Origin: Urbifossiella limnaea
GTDB lineage: Bacteria; Planctomycetota; Planctomycetia; Gemmatales; Gemmataceae
Length of the DNA: 64,000 bases
Direction: 5' to 3'
Assembly (NCBI RefSeq): GCF_007747215.1
Contig: NZ_CP036273.1
Coordinates: 7,114,322-7,178,321, forward strand
The position numbers and the translations under genes are program-made. Positions 35,805-44,994 of this stretch are shown in pieces (position 1 is the stretch's first letter; each line of letters begins with the position of its first letter). The notes under the pieces were generated by a model. The model did no database searches and was not told the DNA's origin. It worked only from the letters and a program-made list of their open reading frames with translations.

Positions 35805-37214
35805 TCAAGCTCCGTCCTTGCGGACCCGAACGGCCGGGTCGCCGAGGACGACGTAGGACTGCGCGTCGTTCCGCTCGACCCACGCCTGGGCGAGCTTCGG
35901 GTCGGCCGCCGACCGGGCGCCGGGCGCGGTCGGGTCGAGGCGGTTCAGCAACTCCGCCGAGTAGGTGGCGAAGCGCTGGCTGAAGTCGATCGTCCCCTGG
36001 CCCACGGGGTCGCCGCGGAGGACGCGGGCGAGCATGTTGCGGAACGGCTGGATCTGCGCCCCCGCCCCCTTCGCCTCCAGCGAGTACCCCCACGCGCGGT
36101 CGATGTGCCCCACCACGGCGAGCGCCCCCGCGGCCAGGAGCCGCTGCCCGAGCGCCGACACGAACGGCGCCTCGGCCACCTCGACGGGGCCGCCGGCGGG
36201 GGCCGTCAGGAACGGGTCGTAGCGCGGCGTGCCGGCGCCGTAGCACGCGAACACGACGGCGATCGTGCCGTCGAGCCGCGTGTCCGGGCCGAGGTCGGCG
36301 GCGGCGAGGTAGTGGTCCGCGGAAACGGCGCCGTACCCCGGCCAGTCCTGGCACAGCAGTGCCCCGCTGGCCGGCCGCTGGCGCGGGTCGCCCTTCGGCC
36401 AGCCGCCCATCCCGTGCGACGCGGTGAACAGCAGCGCCGGCCGGGCGTCGAGCGCGGCCCGCAGGTTCGCCTTCGTGGCGTCGGCCGCGCGGAACGAGCG
36501 GGTGCGGAACCCGTACTTCTCCGCGACGGTCGGGTCGGTCGTGCCCGCCCCGGCGAGCGGGGCGATGAGCTTGTCGGCGCTCAGTTGCGTGGCGCGGTCC
36601 ATCGGGTGCCGGGTGCCCCAGTACACGACCTCGCGGGCGGGCGGGGCGGCCTCGGCGGTCTCGCTGGCCACCACCGCCGCGGCGTAGCGCCCGTAGTCGG
36701 CGGGGTCGTCGAACGACACGCGGCCGACGGCGTAGTCGATGTCGAGGAGGTACTGGAACTCGAACGGGATCTGCTCGGGCGTGCCGACGAGCAGGAGGTA
36801 GTACGGCACGGCCGCGGGGTTCACGTCCGAGCCGTGGACCTTGTGCCGCGCCAGCCACGCCTCGCGGGTTTCGCCGGGCAGCAGTTCCAGGGCGCGGAAC
36901 AGCGGCCCGGCCTGCCCCGCGCGGCGGTCGAGGAGCGGCTTCAGCGCGGCCCGAACGTCCTCCGGCGTCTCCTTGGCGAAGACGACGCCCCAGCCGGCCT
37001 GCGCCAGGTCGGTCGGGTCCACGTCCGCCGGGAGGCCGAAGAACTTGCCGGTGAGCTTCTTCGCCAGCCGCCGCAGCCAGCCGGCGCGCTCGGCCGTGGG
37101 CGCGGCCCCGCCGGCGGCGCGGCGGCCGGCTTCTTCCACGGTCAGCGGCGCGACCAGGTACTCGCCGGTCAGGGCGTTGATGCCGTTCAGGCAGATGGTG
37201 TCGTCGTCGGGCAC
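35805..37214 (-). CDS. Caspase/C25-like cysteine peptidase
   Basis: 469 residues from a GTG at 37214, three bases after the previous stop, with GGAG ~9 nt upstream. There is no signal peptide. The core has a His-Gly motif, LLFTASHGMGGW (His267), and a later strand ending VVFACYGAG (Cys324). This is the His...Cys dyad order of clan CD peptidases (caspase, gingipain/C25, CHAT), with a VVGHIDRAWGYS segment after it. Residues ~130-160 (VPYYLLLVGTPEQIPFEFQY) resemble the region preceding the catalytic core in C25-like enzymes. Substrate unknown. It may be the zymogen cut by, or an activator of, the CHAT-STAND protein 11 bp downstream. Clan assignment is from motif order. Confidence 0.75.
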   Translation of the reverse strand: MPDDDTICLNGINALTGEYLVAPLTVEEAGRRAAGGAAPTAERAGWLRRLAKKLTGKFFGLPADVDPTDLAQAGWGVVFAKETPEDVRAALKPLLDRRAGQAGPLFRALELLPGETREAWLARHKVHGSDVNPAAVPYYLLLVGTPEQIPFEFQYLLDIDYAVGRVSFDDPADYGRYAAAVVASETAEAAPPAREVVYWGTRHPMDRATQLSADKLIAPLAGAGTTDPTVAEKYGFRTRSFRAADATKANLRAALDARPALLFTASHGMGGWPKGDPRQRPASGALLCQDWPGYGAVSADHYLAAADLGPDTRLDGTIAVVFACYGAGTPRYDPFLTAPAGGPVEVAEAPFVSALGQRLLAAGALAVVGHIDRAWGYSLEAKGAGAQIQPFRNMLARVLRGDPVGQGTIDFSQRFATYSAELLNRLDPTAPGARSAADPKLAQAWVERNDAQSYVVLGDPAVRVRKDGA

Positions 37215-37217
37215 GGG

Positions 37218-38429
37218 TCACTCCATCGGCCAGACGCCGCGGGCGCGGAGGTCGGCGACGCGGTGGAGGCGGACGTCGTCGGGGGCGAACTCGCGCGCCT
37301 CCTCGTACTGGCGCTGGCCCGACCGGCAGGCGGCGTCGAAGTCGGCGGCCCCGACCATCGTGGTTTCGAGGAACTGCCAGTCCCCGGCGCCGTCGTCCGA
37401 CTCCCACCCGACGAGGGCGTGGCCCGGGATCAGCAGCAGCGCCGGGCTCAGCGACGCGCCCTCGATCAGGCTCGCGAACAGGACCGCGCCGTCGAGGCAG
37501 TTGGCGCTCTTCCGCGCCAGCGACTCACGCGGCAGCCGCGCCCGCTGCGTCACGCTGTCGGCCGGCGCCCCGTAGTCGGTGACGGCGTTGATGTAAGCGA
37601 GCCCCGCCTCTTGTAGCGACCGGTACAGCGCCGCCACCTGCTCGCGCACGCGGTCCGGCCCGCCGTGGATGTAGCCGGCGAGCATCCCCGCCGGGTGGAG
37701 CGCGGCGGCCCGGCGGACGCGCTCCTGCACCGCGTCGTCGTGCGGCGTCACCCACGCCCCGTAGTAGCGGGTCAGGTCCTTCGCCTCGCCCGTCGCCGCG
37801 TCGCGGACCGCGTTGAACCCGCACGTCCGCGCCAGCAGTACGAGCGGGAACGTGTCGTGGCACTCGGGCCGGCCGTCGAGGTCGTCCACGCGCAGGTGCA
37901 GCGTCGCCCGCTGGGCCGTCGTGACCCGGCTCACCCGTTCCGGGAAGAGGAGCGGCAGCAACTTGAGGACGGTCGGCTCCTTCACCCCGCGCCTGAGCTC
38001 GATCGTGCGCACGGCCTCCGCGGACAGCCCCTCGACCCACGCCCGGACGCACACCCGCTTGCTCTTGGCGTCGAGCGAGACGTTGGTGACGGCGACCGTC
38101 AGGAGCGGGTCGGTGTCCGGGTCGAGGAGGGGGTAGATCGCGGTCGGGACGGGGTTCAGGTTCAGCGTCGGCTCGACCTTCAGGCCGGTGGTCTCGGGGC
38201 CGAGGAGCCGGCCGACCGGCGGGCGGGGCGGGGGCGGGGCCACGGGCAGGGGTGCGAGTGGCACGTCCGCCGCCGCCCCGCGGAGGGCGGATTGCACGCG
38301 GGCGAGTTCGGCGCGGAGACCGGCGTCGGCGCTGGGGTCGGTCTGGGTGTAGACGGCGGCCTGCAACCGGTGGAGTTGGCGTGCGAGAGTGACCCGGGTG
38401 GGGGGGCCGTCGGGCGTCGGGTCGGGCAT
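37218..38429 (-). CDS. Transglutaminase-like cysteine-protease-fold protein
   Basis: 403 residues, no signal peptide. The N-terminal ~80 residues are helical with a proline-rich linker; ~85-200 look beta-rich. The C-terminal half carries a transglutaminase-like core: Cys311 at the start of a helix (SANCLDGAVLFASLIE), His337 (IPGHALVGWE) and a possible third residue Glu355 (WQFLETT). Members act as proteases, amidases or cross-linkers on protein substrates. First gene of a four-gene transcript: its stop is three bases before the GTG of the caspase-like gene. A TTGACA-containing candidate promoter lies ~100-130 bp upstream. A role as activator, maturase or substrate-modifier for the neighbouring proteases is inference. 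Confidence 0.75.
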   Translation of the reverse strand: MPDPTPDGPPTRVTLARQLHRLQAAVYTQTDPSADAGLRAELARVQSALRGAAADVPLAPLPVAPPPPRPPVGRLLGPETTGLKVEPTLNLNPVPTAIYPLLDPDTDPLLTVAVTNVSLDAKSKRVCVRAWVEGLSAEAVRTIELRRGVKEPTVLKLLPLLFPERVSRVTTAQRATLHLRVDDLDGRPECHDTFPLVLLARTCGFNAVRDAATGEAKDLTRYYGAWVTPHDDAVQERVRRAAALHPAGMLAGYIHGGPDRVREQVAALYRSLQEAGLAYINAVTDYGAPADSVTQRARLPRESLARKSANCLDGAVLFASLIEGASLSPALLLIPGHALVGWESDDGAGDWQFLETTMVGAADFDAACRSGQRQYEEAREFAPDDVRLHRVADLRARGVWPME

Positions 38430-38793
38430 CGGTCACCCCGGCCCGATAGACGGGCGCGCGCCCGGCCGGACCGCGGGGAGCAGTCAGGGGTTGGCGCAGT
38501 GCCAGACAGCGTAACTGATTCTGACACGCTTCATATGCCGAGATTTCCTTTGCCGTGTCAACGGCTTACGGTCGGATTTCGCCATTTCCCGCCGAGCCAG
38601 ACGTCGAGCATGTCACACTGGTCGTCGGGCGGTGTCAGGCGCTTTCCTCCGGATTCCGAGTGTGTGATACCGAATCCGGCTGATGCGTAACCCTCTCTCT
38701 CCGGCGGGGGAAGGGTTCACCAAGACGCGGCCGAGCAGTCCCGGCGGCAAGTCCTGTGGCTGGTGACGCGGCCGGGACAGCCGTGGAATGCGG
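38430..38793. other. Intergenic region upstream of the protease operon
   Basis: 364 bases between two minus-strand genes. It is notably less GC-rich at 38505-38700 than the genes around it. It holds the candidate promoter at 38532-38561; no coding sequence was recognised. Confidence 0.5.
38532..38561 (-). promoter_or_regulatory. Candidate sigma-70 promoter of the protease operon
   Basis: On the minus strand a perfect TTGACA (38556-38561) is followed after 18 bp by CATATG (38532-38537; the overlapping TATGAA is an alternative at 20 bp). Transcription would start near 38525, leaving a ~95-nt leader before the transglutaminase-like gene. The -10 match is only moderate. Confidence 0.4.
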
Positions 38794-39360
38794 TCACGGT
38801 CGAGCGGGGCCGGCGCCGGTGAGGGGGACGGTGTAGAGGTACAGCGACCGGCCGACGCCGTCGTCGGCCGAGGCGACCCGGACCACCCGGTCCGGCCGCA
38901 CCCCGGGGATCGGGAAGGAGTGCGACACCACCCGCGCCCCCGCCTTCATCCCGTGCAGCCGCGGGACCAGTTTGGCGTTGAGGGTCGCCCCGACGTACAG
39001 GGTCACCACCGTCACCCCGGTCAGGTCGGCCGTCAGCAGGTCGGCCTCCACGACCCGGACCAGCTTCCCCACGCCGGCCGCCTCGACCGCCGCGCGGGCC
39101 TTCTTCACGTACTCCGGGTCGAGCTCGTACCCGACCGCCTTGCAGCCGTAACGATTCGCCGCGGCGACCAGGATCCGGCCGTCGCCGCACCCGAGGTCGG
39201 CGACCACGTCGTCCCTCGTCACCGCCGCCAGTTCCAACATCTTCGTCACCACGTCGCGCGGGGTCGGGGCGAACACCACCGCCGGCCGCGGGCGCGGCGG
39301 CGGATCGGGGTCGGCGGCGGCGAGGGGCAGCAGGGCGATCAGGGCGACCAGGCGTGGCAC
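38794..39360 (-). CDS. SAM-dependent methyltransferase with signal peptide
   Basis: 188 residues from a GTG at 39360, chosen because GAGG lies ~8 nt upstream and the product then begins with a signal-like hydrophobic stretch (LVALIALLPLAAADP). A class I SAM fold follows, with motif I VADLGCGDGR (53-62), acidic motif II GYELDPEYV, and EADLLTAD, then a strand VVTLYVGATLN. Methyltransferases are normally cytosolic where SAM is available, so an apparent export signal is odd. It may be a membrane anchor rather than a cleaved peptide. It starts 8 bases after the PQQ-propeller gene stop and is probably co-translated with it. Substrate unknown. Confidence 0.75.
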   Translation of the reverse strand: MPRLVALIALLPLAAADPDPPPRPRPAVVFAPTPRDVVTKMLELAAVTRDDVVADLGCGDGRILVAAANRYGCKAVGYELDPEYVKKARAAVEAAGVGKLVRVVEADLLTADLTGVTVVTLYVGATLNAKLVPRLHGMKAGARVVSHSFPIPGVRPDRVVRVASADDGVGRSLYLYTVPLTGAGPARP

Positions 39361-39368
39361 GGGCCGCC

Positions 39369-40937
39369 TCACTTCCCGCCACGGATGGCGTACAGGGTGG
39401 ATTCGGTCGGGACGTACAGGGTGCCGTTTGCGAAGACGAGCCCGGCCCGGATCCCGTAGGGAGACTCGATCGTCGCCAGACGCCGCCGCTCCCGGCCGTG
39501 GGCGTACACCACCACCTCCGCGTTGTCGTTCCCGAAATACACCTTCCCGTCGGCCCACAGCGGCTGACCCCAGACCGACACCTTCAGGTCGTCAACCCAG
39601 TGGCACCGGCCGGTGGCCGCGTCGAAGCAGAACACGAACCCGGAGAAGTCGGCCGCGTACACCAGCCCGTCGTGCGCGACCACGCCGGCGATCGTCCGGC
39701 CGAAGTAGAAGTCGCGCGACTCCCGGAGCAGGTCGAGCTTCTTCTTCTTGCCGACCTCGATGCGCGGGGCGCTGTCTGGAACGGCCTTCGGGGTGTACCA
39801 GACGACCGCCGAGTTCGGGTTCGGCCGCCCCTTCTTCGGCCCGTCGGCCAGCTCACGGCTCACGTCCCCGGTCTTCGTCGGGTCCACGCAGTACAACCCG
39901 CCGTCCCCGGACCCCGCCTCCGGGTCCTGGCCGGTGGCGATGTACACCCGGCCGGCGTACACGACCGGCGTCGCCACGACGTAGTTCTTGCTGTCGAGGC
40001 CGCCGAAGTTGAACTCCGCGCCCTTCAAATTCAAGTCGCACGCCCACAGCACCCGGCCGGTGTTGGGGTCGAAGCCGCGGAGCCAGCCGTCGCCCTGGCC
40101 GACGACCACCTGGGACCGGCCGCCGACCGTGACGACGGCCGGGCTGGACAGCTGGCAGCGCATGATGTTCTTGCCCGGCGACTTGTCGGTCCACACCACC
40201 CGGCCGGTGGCCTTCTCCAGGCACACCAGGCTCGGGGCGTCCGGGGCGGGGATGTTGAAGACCCCCTCGTCCACCCCGTTGTGGGTGACGACGTACAGCC
40301 GGTCGCCGAGCCCGGCGACGGCCGCCCCGCCCCCGCCCTGCATCACCGGGATGTGCGGGTACACGCCCAGCTTCGCCCGCATGTCGAGCGTCCACACGTC
40401 CCGCGGTTCGCCCTTGCCGGCCCGGAGTGGGGCGACGTCCAGGCACACGACCTCGCACCGGTTGGTGACGTACCACAGCCGGTCTCCCTCGACGAGTGGG
40501 GCCGACCCGAGCGCCCCGCCCCACAGGTCCTGCGGGTAGCCGGCCGTCAGTCGTGGGCTGCGGCGGCTCCATACGAATGCCCCGTCCTTCTCCCGGAAGC
40601 ACCGGAGCACGCCGGCGTCCCAGGCGCTCGACGGGATCGACTCGTCGGCCGGCGGGCGGGTGTTGGTGCCGATCCACACCAGCCCGTTGGCGACGGCCGG
40701 GGTACCGATCGTGCGGCTGCCGAGTTCGGCCGCCCACGCCACCCCGTGCCCGACCGTCGCCGGCCGGCCGTCGGCGGCCGGGACGGGGAACCGGAAGTCG
40801 TGCGGCGCCCCGGCCTCGGGGCTGACCGCGTTCCGAGTGGCGTCCCGCCCCCAGGTCGGCCAGTCGGCGGACGCGGCGGGGAGGACCAGCGCCGGCAGCA
40901 GGCCGGCGGCGGAGACGAGGCGGCAGGCGGGTGACAC
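39369..40937 (-). CDS. PQQ-like beta-propeller protein, exported
   Basis: 522 residues from a GTG at 40937 with GAGG ~9 nt upstream. Signal peptide ~1-24 (LVSAAGLLPALVLPAASADW). The rest consists of PQQ-enzyme-type propeller blades: DWPTWGRDATRNAVSP, ATGRVVWTDKSPGK, PNTGRVLWACDLN, AATGRCHWVDDL, with W-docking motifs at blade ends. It lacks obvious catalytic residues of quinoprotein dehydrogenases, so it is better called a PQQ-like repeat protein of the type common in planctomycetes, with a periplasmic binding or scaffold role. It lies 37 bp after the peroxiredoxin gene and 8 bp before the exported methyltransferase gene. Confidence 0.85.
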   Translation of the reverse strand: MSPACRLVSAAGLLPALVLPAASADWPTWGRDATRNAVSPEAGAPHDFRFPVPAADGRPATVGHGVAWAAELGSRTIGTPAVANGLVWIGTNTRPPADESIPSSAWDAGVLRCFREKDGAFVWSRRSPRLTAGYPQDLWGGALGSAPLVEGDRLWYVTNRCEVVCLDVAPLRAGKGEPRDVWTLDMRAKLGVYPHIPVMQGGGGAAVAGLGDRLYVVTHNGVDEGVFNIPAPDAPSLVCLEKATGRVVWTDKSPGKNIMRCQLSSPAVVTVGGRSQVVVGQGDGWLRGFDPNTGRVLWACDLNLKGAEFNFGGLDSKNYVVATPVVYAGRVYIATGQDPEAGSGDGGLYCVDPTKTGDVSRELADGPKKGRPNPNSAVVWYTPKAVPDSAPRIEVGKKKKLDLLRESRDFYFGRTIAGVVAHDGLVYAADFSGFVFCFDAATGRCHWVDDLKVSVWGQPLWADGKVYFGNDNAEVVVYAHGRERRRLATIESPYGIRAGLVFANGTLYVPTESTLYAIRGGK

Positions 40938-40974
40938 GGCTCGGCCCTCGGTGGGGTGCGCTGCGGCGCGGAGG

Positions 40975-41580
40975 CTACTTCCCCTCGGCCTTGTCGATGA
41001 ACTCGGTAATCGCCTTCGCGTCGAGGGCCGGGGTCACCTTGGTGTTCTTGTACGCGATCGTGCCGTCCTTCCCGACCACGAACGTCCAGCGGGCGGCGGT
41101 GCCGGCGCGGGTGAACTCGAACGGCGTCTTGTCCGCGTCGCGCGCCTTCACCACCGCCCCCTTCGTGAACGGCACCCCGTACTTCCTGGCGACCGCGCCG
41201 TCCTCGTCGGCCAGCAGCGTGAAGTTGAGCTTCTGGGCGGCCCGGAACTTGGCGTGGACGTCGGCCGAGTCGCCACTGATCCCGACGACCTCGACGCCCT
41301 TCTCGGCGAGCTTGTGCATGGCGTCGCGGAAGGCGTTGGCCTGGGCGGTGCAGCCGGGCGTGAAGTCGCCGGGGTAGAAGTAGACGACGACCCACTTCTT
41401 GCCGAACCGGTCCTTCGACAGCCACGTCGGGCCGGCGTCGGACGGCGCCTCGAACGCGGGCGCCGTGTCGCCGACCTTCAGCTCCACCGGCTTCGCGTCG
41501 TCGGCGGCCGCGGGGCCGACCGACGCGACGCACCCGAGGGCCGCGGCGAACGCGCCGACACGCAGGGTGAACGCGGACAT
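40975..41580 (-). CDS. Exported PrxQ/BCP-type peroxiredoxin
   Basis: 201 residues from the ATG at 41580, with GGAGG ~7 nt upstream. An upstream in-frame extension has no signal features. Signal peptide ~1-26 (AFAAALGCVASVGPAAA). The AhpC/TSA fold carries peroxidatic Cys77 in YFYPGDFTPGCT. The resolving Cys usual five residues later in BCP/PrxQ (CxxxxC) is replaced (TAQANAF), so it is a one-Cys form needing an external thiol, perhaps an exported thioredoxin domain. It reduces peroxides in the periplasm. It follows the kinase-WD40 gene by 40 bp and precedes the PQQ-propeller gene by 37 bp. Confidence 0.9.
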   Translation of the reverse strand: MSAFTLRVGAFAAALGCVASVGPAAADDAKPVELKVGDTAPAFEAPSDAGPTWLSKDRFGKKWVVVYFYPGDFTPGCTAQANAFRDAMHKLAEKGVEVVGISGDSADVHAKFRAAQKLNFTLLADEDGAVARKYGVPFTKGAVVKARDADKTPFEFTRAGTAARWTFVVGKDGTIAYKNTKVTPALDAKAITEFIDKAEGK

Positions 41581-41620
41581 GACGAACCTCCGAACGGGGA
41601 AGGGGGATCGGAACCACATG

Positions 41621-44600
41621 TCAACGACTGACCGGCCGTGGCGGCGGCGCGAGCGGAGGCGACCACGGTTTGAGGTCCCAGACGCGGACCTTGCCGTCGG
41701 CGTACCCCGCCCCGAACCACCGCCCACACGGGCTGAACGCGGCGTCGAAGGCCGTGGCCCGGTTCTCCGGGAGGGATACCAACTCCAGCCCGGTCTCCAT
41801 GTCCCAGACCTTCACCTCGCCGTTCGCCTGGGGGGCTCTGCCGGCGCGGCTCCCGGAACTGGTTGCGAGCCGGCGGCCGTCCGGGGAGAACGTCACCCCC
41901 CAGACGCACTCGGTGTGACCCCGGAGGTGGTACACCAACTCCCCGGTCGGCACGTCCCAGACCTTCGCCGTACCGCGGCTGATCCAGTGGACGCCGCTGG
42001 CGACCGCCAGCCGTTGGCCGTCCGGGCTCCAGGCGAGCCGCCAGACGCCGCAGTGGTCCGGCGGGAACGTCCGCACGTGCCGCCCGGTCCGCGCCTCCCA
42101 CACCGACGCGATGCCGGGCCCGTCGAGGGAGTCGCTCATCGACACGAACGTCCCGACCGCGAGGTACTCACCCGTCGGCGAGAACGCGACGGAGCAGGCT
42201 CCGAAGCGACGCTGCTTGTCGAACGGGTCGATCTGGTGGAGTTTTTGGCCCGTCCGGGCGTCCCAGACCACGGCGCCGGTCGCCCCGGCCGCGGCGGCCA
42301 ACGACCCGTCCGGGGACACCGCGACCTCCAGGACCGACTTGAGGCCGCCGGCGAGGGGTGTTCGGAGGTCCCCGGTCCGCCCGTCGCGGACCTGGGGTGG
42401 GTCGCCCACGGCCCCGATCACGTCCCCGCGACCGCTGTACCCGACGCGACCGGCCCCGCCGGACCCGGACGTGCTGTTCCGCCCGGCGAGCCCGATCAGG
42501 CTGGTACCGCCGGGCAGGTCGCACGACCAGACCCCGGTGTCGGTGGCCGCGAGCACGGCCCCCCCGTCGGGACGGAACCGGACGCACCCCGCCTTCCCCT
42601 GCACCGGGACGACGACCCGGGCCGCGGGGTCGATCCGGACGGTCGTCAAGCGGACCACCCGATCGACGCCGGGAGTCAGGAACGTGACCCACGGCCCCCG
42701 GACGTCCACGCCGAGCACCCGGCCCGACTCCGGGGCGCACGTCAGCAGCCACTCGCCGCGGCGGTTCCACACCCGGGCCGCCGCCTTGCCGTGGGTCACG
42801 ACGACTTCCCCGTCGGCGGACCTCGTTGTGGTTTCGGCCCCGGTGTCCTTGGCGAAGTCCGGGACCAGGGTCGTCGATTTGCCCGGCGGGTGGCCGCCCG
42901 GGACGCGGGCCTCCGGGGGCACGGGGAGACTCGTGCTGTTGATCCCGACCGCTGCGCCGGTCGGGTCGAGGGTCGCCGTCTTCGCGTCGAGGAGCCCCCG
43001 GACGCCCTTCTCGACCGGCGACGGGCCGATGTCGGTGATGCGGACGGGGACGATCCCGGCCAGCGCGTACTCGGGGCCGGTCCCAGCGGCGAAGTACCCC
43101 GGCACCGGCTCGCCGAGGAGTTCGATCGCGCGCTCCAGCCGCCCCTCGCGCCACAGCCGGGCGGCGTTCTGGAACCGCACGCTGGTCAGGATGCGCGCCA
43201 CCTGCTTCTCGCTCCGCTCCGCCTCCACACGGAGGCGCTCGGCCACCGCCTTCTCCATATTCACCTGGGCAAGCGCCATCCGGAGCTTCCCGTTCACGTC
43301 CTCCAGGCCGAGCTTGGCCTTGGTCAGCTCGTCGTTCGCACCTTCGAGCCCGATCTTCGCCGTGGTCAGTTCGCCGTTGGTAACCTCCAGGAGGTGCCGG
43401 CGGCGCTCCAGTTCGGCGTTGTACGACAGGGCCACCACGCCCCAGATCACCGCCGCGGCGGCCACCGCGCCGGCTCCCACCAGCCCGGCGCCGGCGGGGT
43501 TGCGGCGCGCCCACTTCACCGCCCGCTCCACCGACCCCGCCCGGCGGGCCAGGATCGGCTCGCCGTGCCGCCACCGGTCCAGGTCGTCGGCCAGCGCGGC
43601 GGCGCTGGAGTAGCGCCGGGCCGGGGTCTTGTCGAGGCACTTCAGGCACACCGTTTCCAGGTCGCGGTCCACGTGCGGGCTGTACGCCCGGACCGCCGCC
43701 GGCTCGCGCTCGCGGACCTGGTACAGCGTGTCGAGCACGTCCTCGCCGAGGAACGGCGGGCGGCCGGCCAGCAGCTCGTACAGCACCGCCCCGAGGCCGT
43801 ACACGTCGGCCTCGGTGGTCACGTCGTCGCGGCCGCGGGCCTGCTCCGGGGCCATGTACGCCGGCGTGCCGAGGATCGCCCCCGTGCGCGTCAGCGTGCT
43901 GTCGCGGCCGATCCGCCGGGCCAGCCCGAAGTCGGTGACGTGCGGGGCGCCGGCCGCGTCGATGAGGATGTTCCCGGGCTTCAGGTCGCGGTGGAGGATG
44001 CCGCGCTGGTGGGCGTGGTGGACGGCCCGCGCCACCCCGGCCGCCAGCACGGCCGCGGCCGCCTGCCGCTCCTTCGCCGCGGCGCGGGTGGCGGCCTTCG
44101 GCACGGCCCATTCGGCCATCCGGGCGGCGAGGCTGCCGCCCTCCACCAGCCGCATCGCGTAGAACTGCACCCCGCGCTGCTCGCCCACGTCGTAGACGGA
44201 GACGATGTTCGGGTGGTCGAGCGTCGCGGCCGCCTCGGCCTCGGCGCGGAACCGGCGGACCTCGGCCGGGTCGGCGAACTCGCCGGACCGGATGACCTTC
44301 AGCGCCACCACCCGGTCGAGGCTCGCCTGCCGGGCGCGGAAGACGATCCCCATCGCCCCGCGGGCCACCTCGCCGAGCAGCTCGTAGTCGCCCAGCCGCT
44401 CCCCGCCCGCGGCGACGAGCGTGGCCGCGGCCGCCGGCACGCCGGTACTCGCGCCCGCGCCGGTCGGGTCGGTGTCGGCGACCGCGCCGGCGAGCCAGTC
44501 CGGGTCGAGCTCGGGGAAGCGGGCGGCGTAGTCGGCGGTGCGCGGCACCTCCCCGGCGCGGCGGCGGTAGAAGGCGTCGAGCGCCACCAGCTCGCGGACG

Positions 44601-44827
44601 GCGGCGGGGCGGACGGCGTCGCCCAGCCCGGCGGTCGCGGCGGCGACGTCGGGGCGCTCGCCGCCGCGCCACGCCGCTTCGAAGGCGTCGCAAACACCGT
44701 CGAGTACCAGGGCCGCATCGACCGGCAGGCTCGCCCGCGGGTCGGCGGGGCCGGCGACGAACGAGGCCGTGGCCGTGTGCGGGCTGCGGCCGTCGTGCGT
44801 CACGGTCGGGCGGTCGGGCTCGGCCAT
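41621..44827 (-). CDS. Ser/Thr protein kinase with WD40 repeats (kinase 1)
   Basis: 1,068 residues from the ATG at 44827 (GAGG ~8 nt upstream). Residues ~40-115 are the N-terminal domain common to planctomycete kinases ([15 protein letters not shown] ... [13 protein letters not shown]). The PknB-type kinase at ~148-425 is complete: Lys177 (VALKVI), HRDLKPGN (Asp281), DFG (299-301) and YMAPEQA. The glycine loop is GEVARGAMG, lacking the first G-x-G. A membrane helix (~446-468) and a coiled coil (~470-550) lead to an extracytoplasmic or peripheral WD40 propeller (~640-1,060; for example [34 protein letters not shown]). Likely a sensor kinase whose propeller binds ligand. 167 bp separate it from kinase 2. 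Confidence 0.9.
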   Translation of the reverse strand: MAEPDRPTVTHDGRSPHTATASFVAGPADPRASLPVDAALVLDGVCDAFEAAWRGGERPDVAAATAGLGDAVRPAAVRELVALDAFYRRRAGEVPRTADYAARFPELDPDWLAGAVADTDPTGAGASTGVPAAAATLVAAGGERLGDYELLGEVARGAMGIVFRARQASLDRVVALKVIRSGEFADPAEVRRFRAEAEAAATLDHPNIVSVYDVGEQRGVQFYAMRLVEGGSLAARMAEWAVPKAATRAAAKERQAAAAVLAAGVARAVHHAHQRGILHRDLKPGNILIDAAGAPHVTDFGLARRIGRDSTLTRTGAILGTPAYMAPEQARGRDDVTTEADVYGLGAVLYELLAGRPPFLGEDVLDTLYQVREREPAAVRAYSPHVDRDLETVCLKCLDKTPARRYSSAAALADDLDRWRHGEPILARRAGSVERAVKWARRNPAGAGLVGAGAVAAAAVIWGVVALSYNAELERRRHLLEVTNGELTTAKIGLEGANDELTKAKLGLEDVNGKLRMALAQVNMEKAVAERLRVEAERSEKQVARILTSVRFQNAARLWREGRLERAIELLGEPVPGYFAAGTGPEYALAGIVPVRITDIGPSPVEKGVRGLLDAKTATLDPTGAAVGINSTSLPVPPEARVPGGHPPGKSTTLVPDFAKDTGAETTTRSADGEVVVTHGKAAARVWNRRGEWLLTCAPESGRVLGVDVRGPWVTFLTPGVDRVVRLTTVRIDPAARVVVPVQGKAGCVRFRPDGGAVLAATDTGVWSCDLPGGTSLIGLAGRNSTSGSGGAGRVGYSGRGDVIGAVGDPPQVRDGRTGDLRTPLAGGLKSVLEVAVSPDGSLAAAAGATGAVVWDARTGQKLHQIDPFDKQRRFGACSVAFSPTGEYLAVGTFVSMSDSLDGPGIASVWEARTGRHVRTFPPDHCGVWRLAWSPDGQRLAVASGVHWISRGTAKVWDVPTGELVYHLRGHTECVWGVTFSPDGRRLATSSGSRAGRAPQANGEVKVWDMETGLELVSLPENRATAFDAAFSPCGRWFGAGYADGKVRVWDLKPWSPPLAPPPRPVSR

Positions 44828-44994
44828 CGAACTGCCTCACGATCCACGTTCCGGTGAGCGGCGGCTCCCGCCGACCTGGTTGCGAGTCGCCCGGTCGAAC
44901 GGGCGGGTCGGGCGAACGCGGCGTGTACCCAGGGATGCCCGTTCCGCCCCGGTCGGGGCCACCGGCCCGGGGGTTCTCCACCCGACCGGTCCCG

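Noticed and set aside
41399-44857. A 1,152-codon + frame opposite kinase 1
   Set aside because: No recognisable motifs; the minus-strand kinase with HRD/DFG motifs explains the region.
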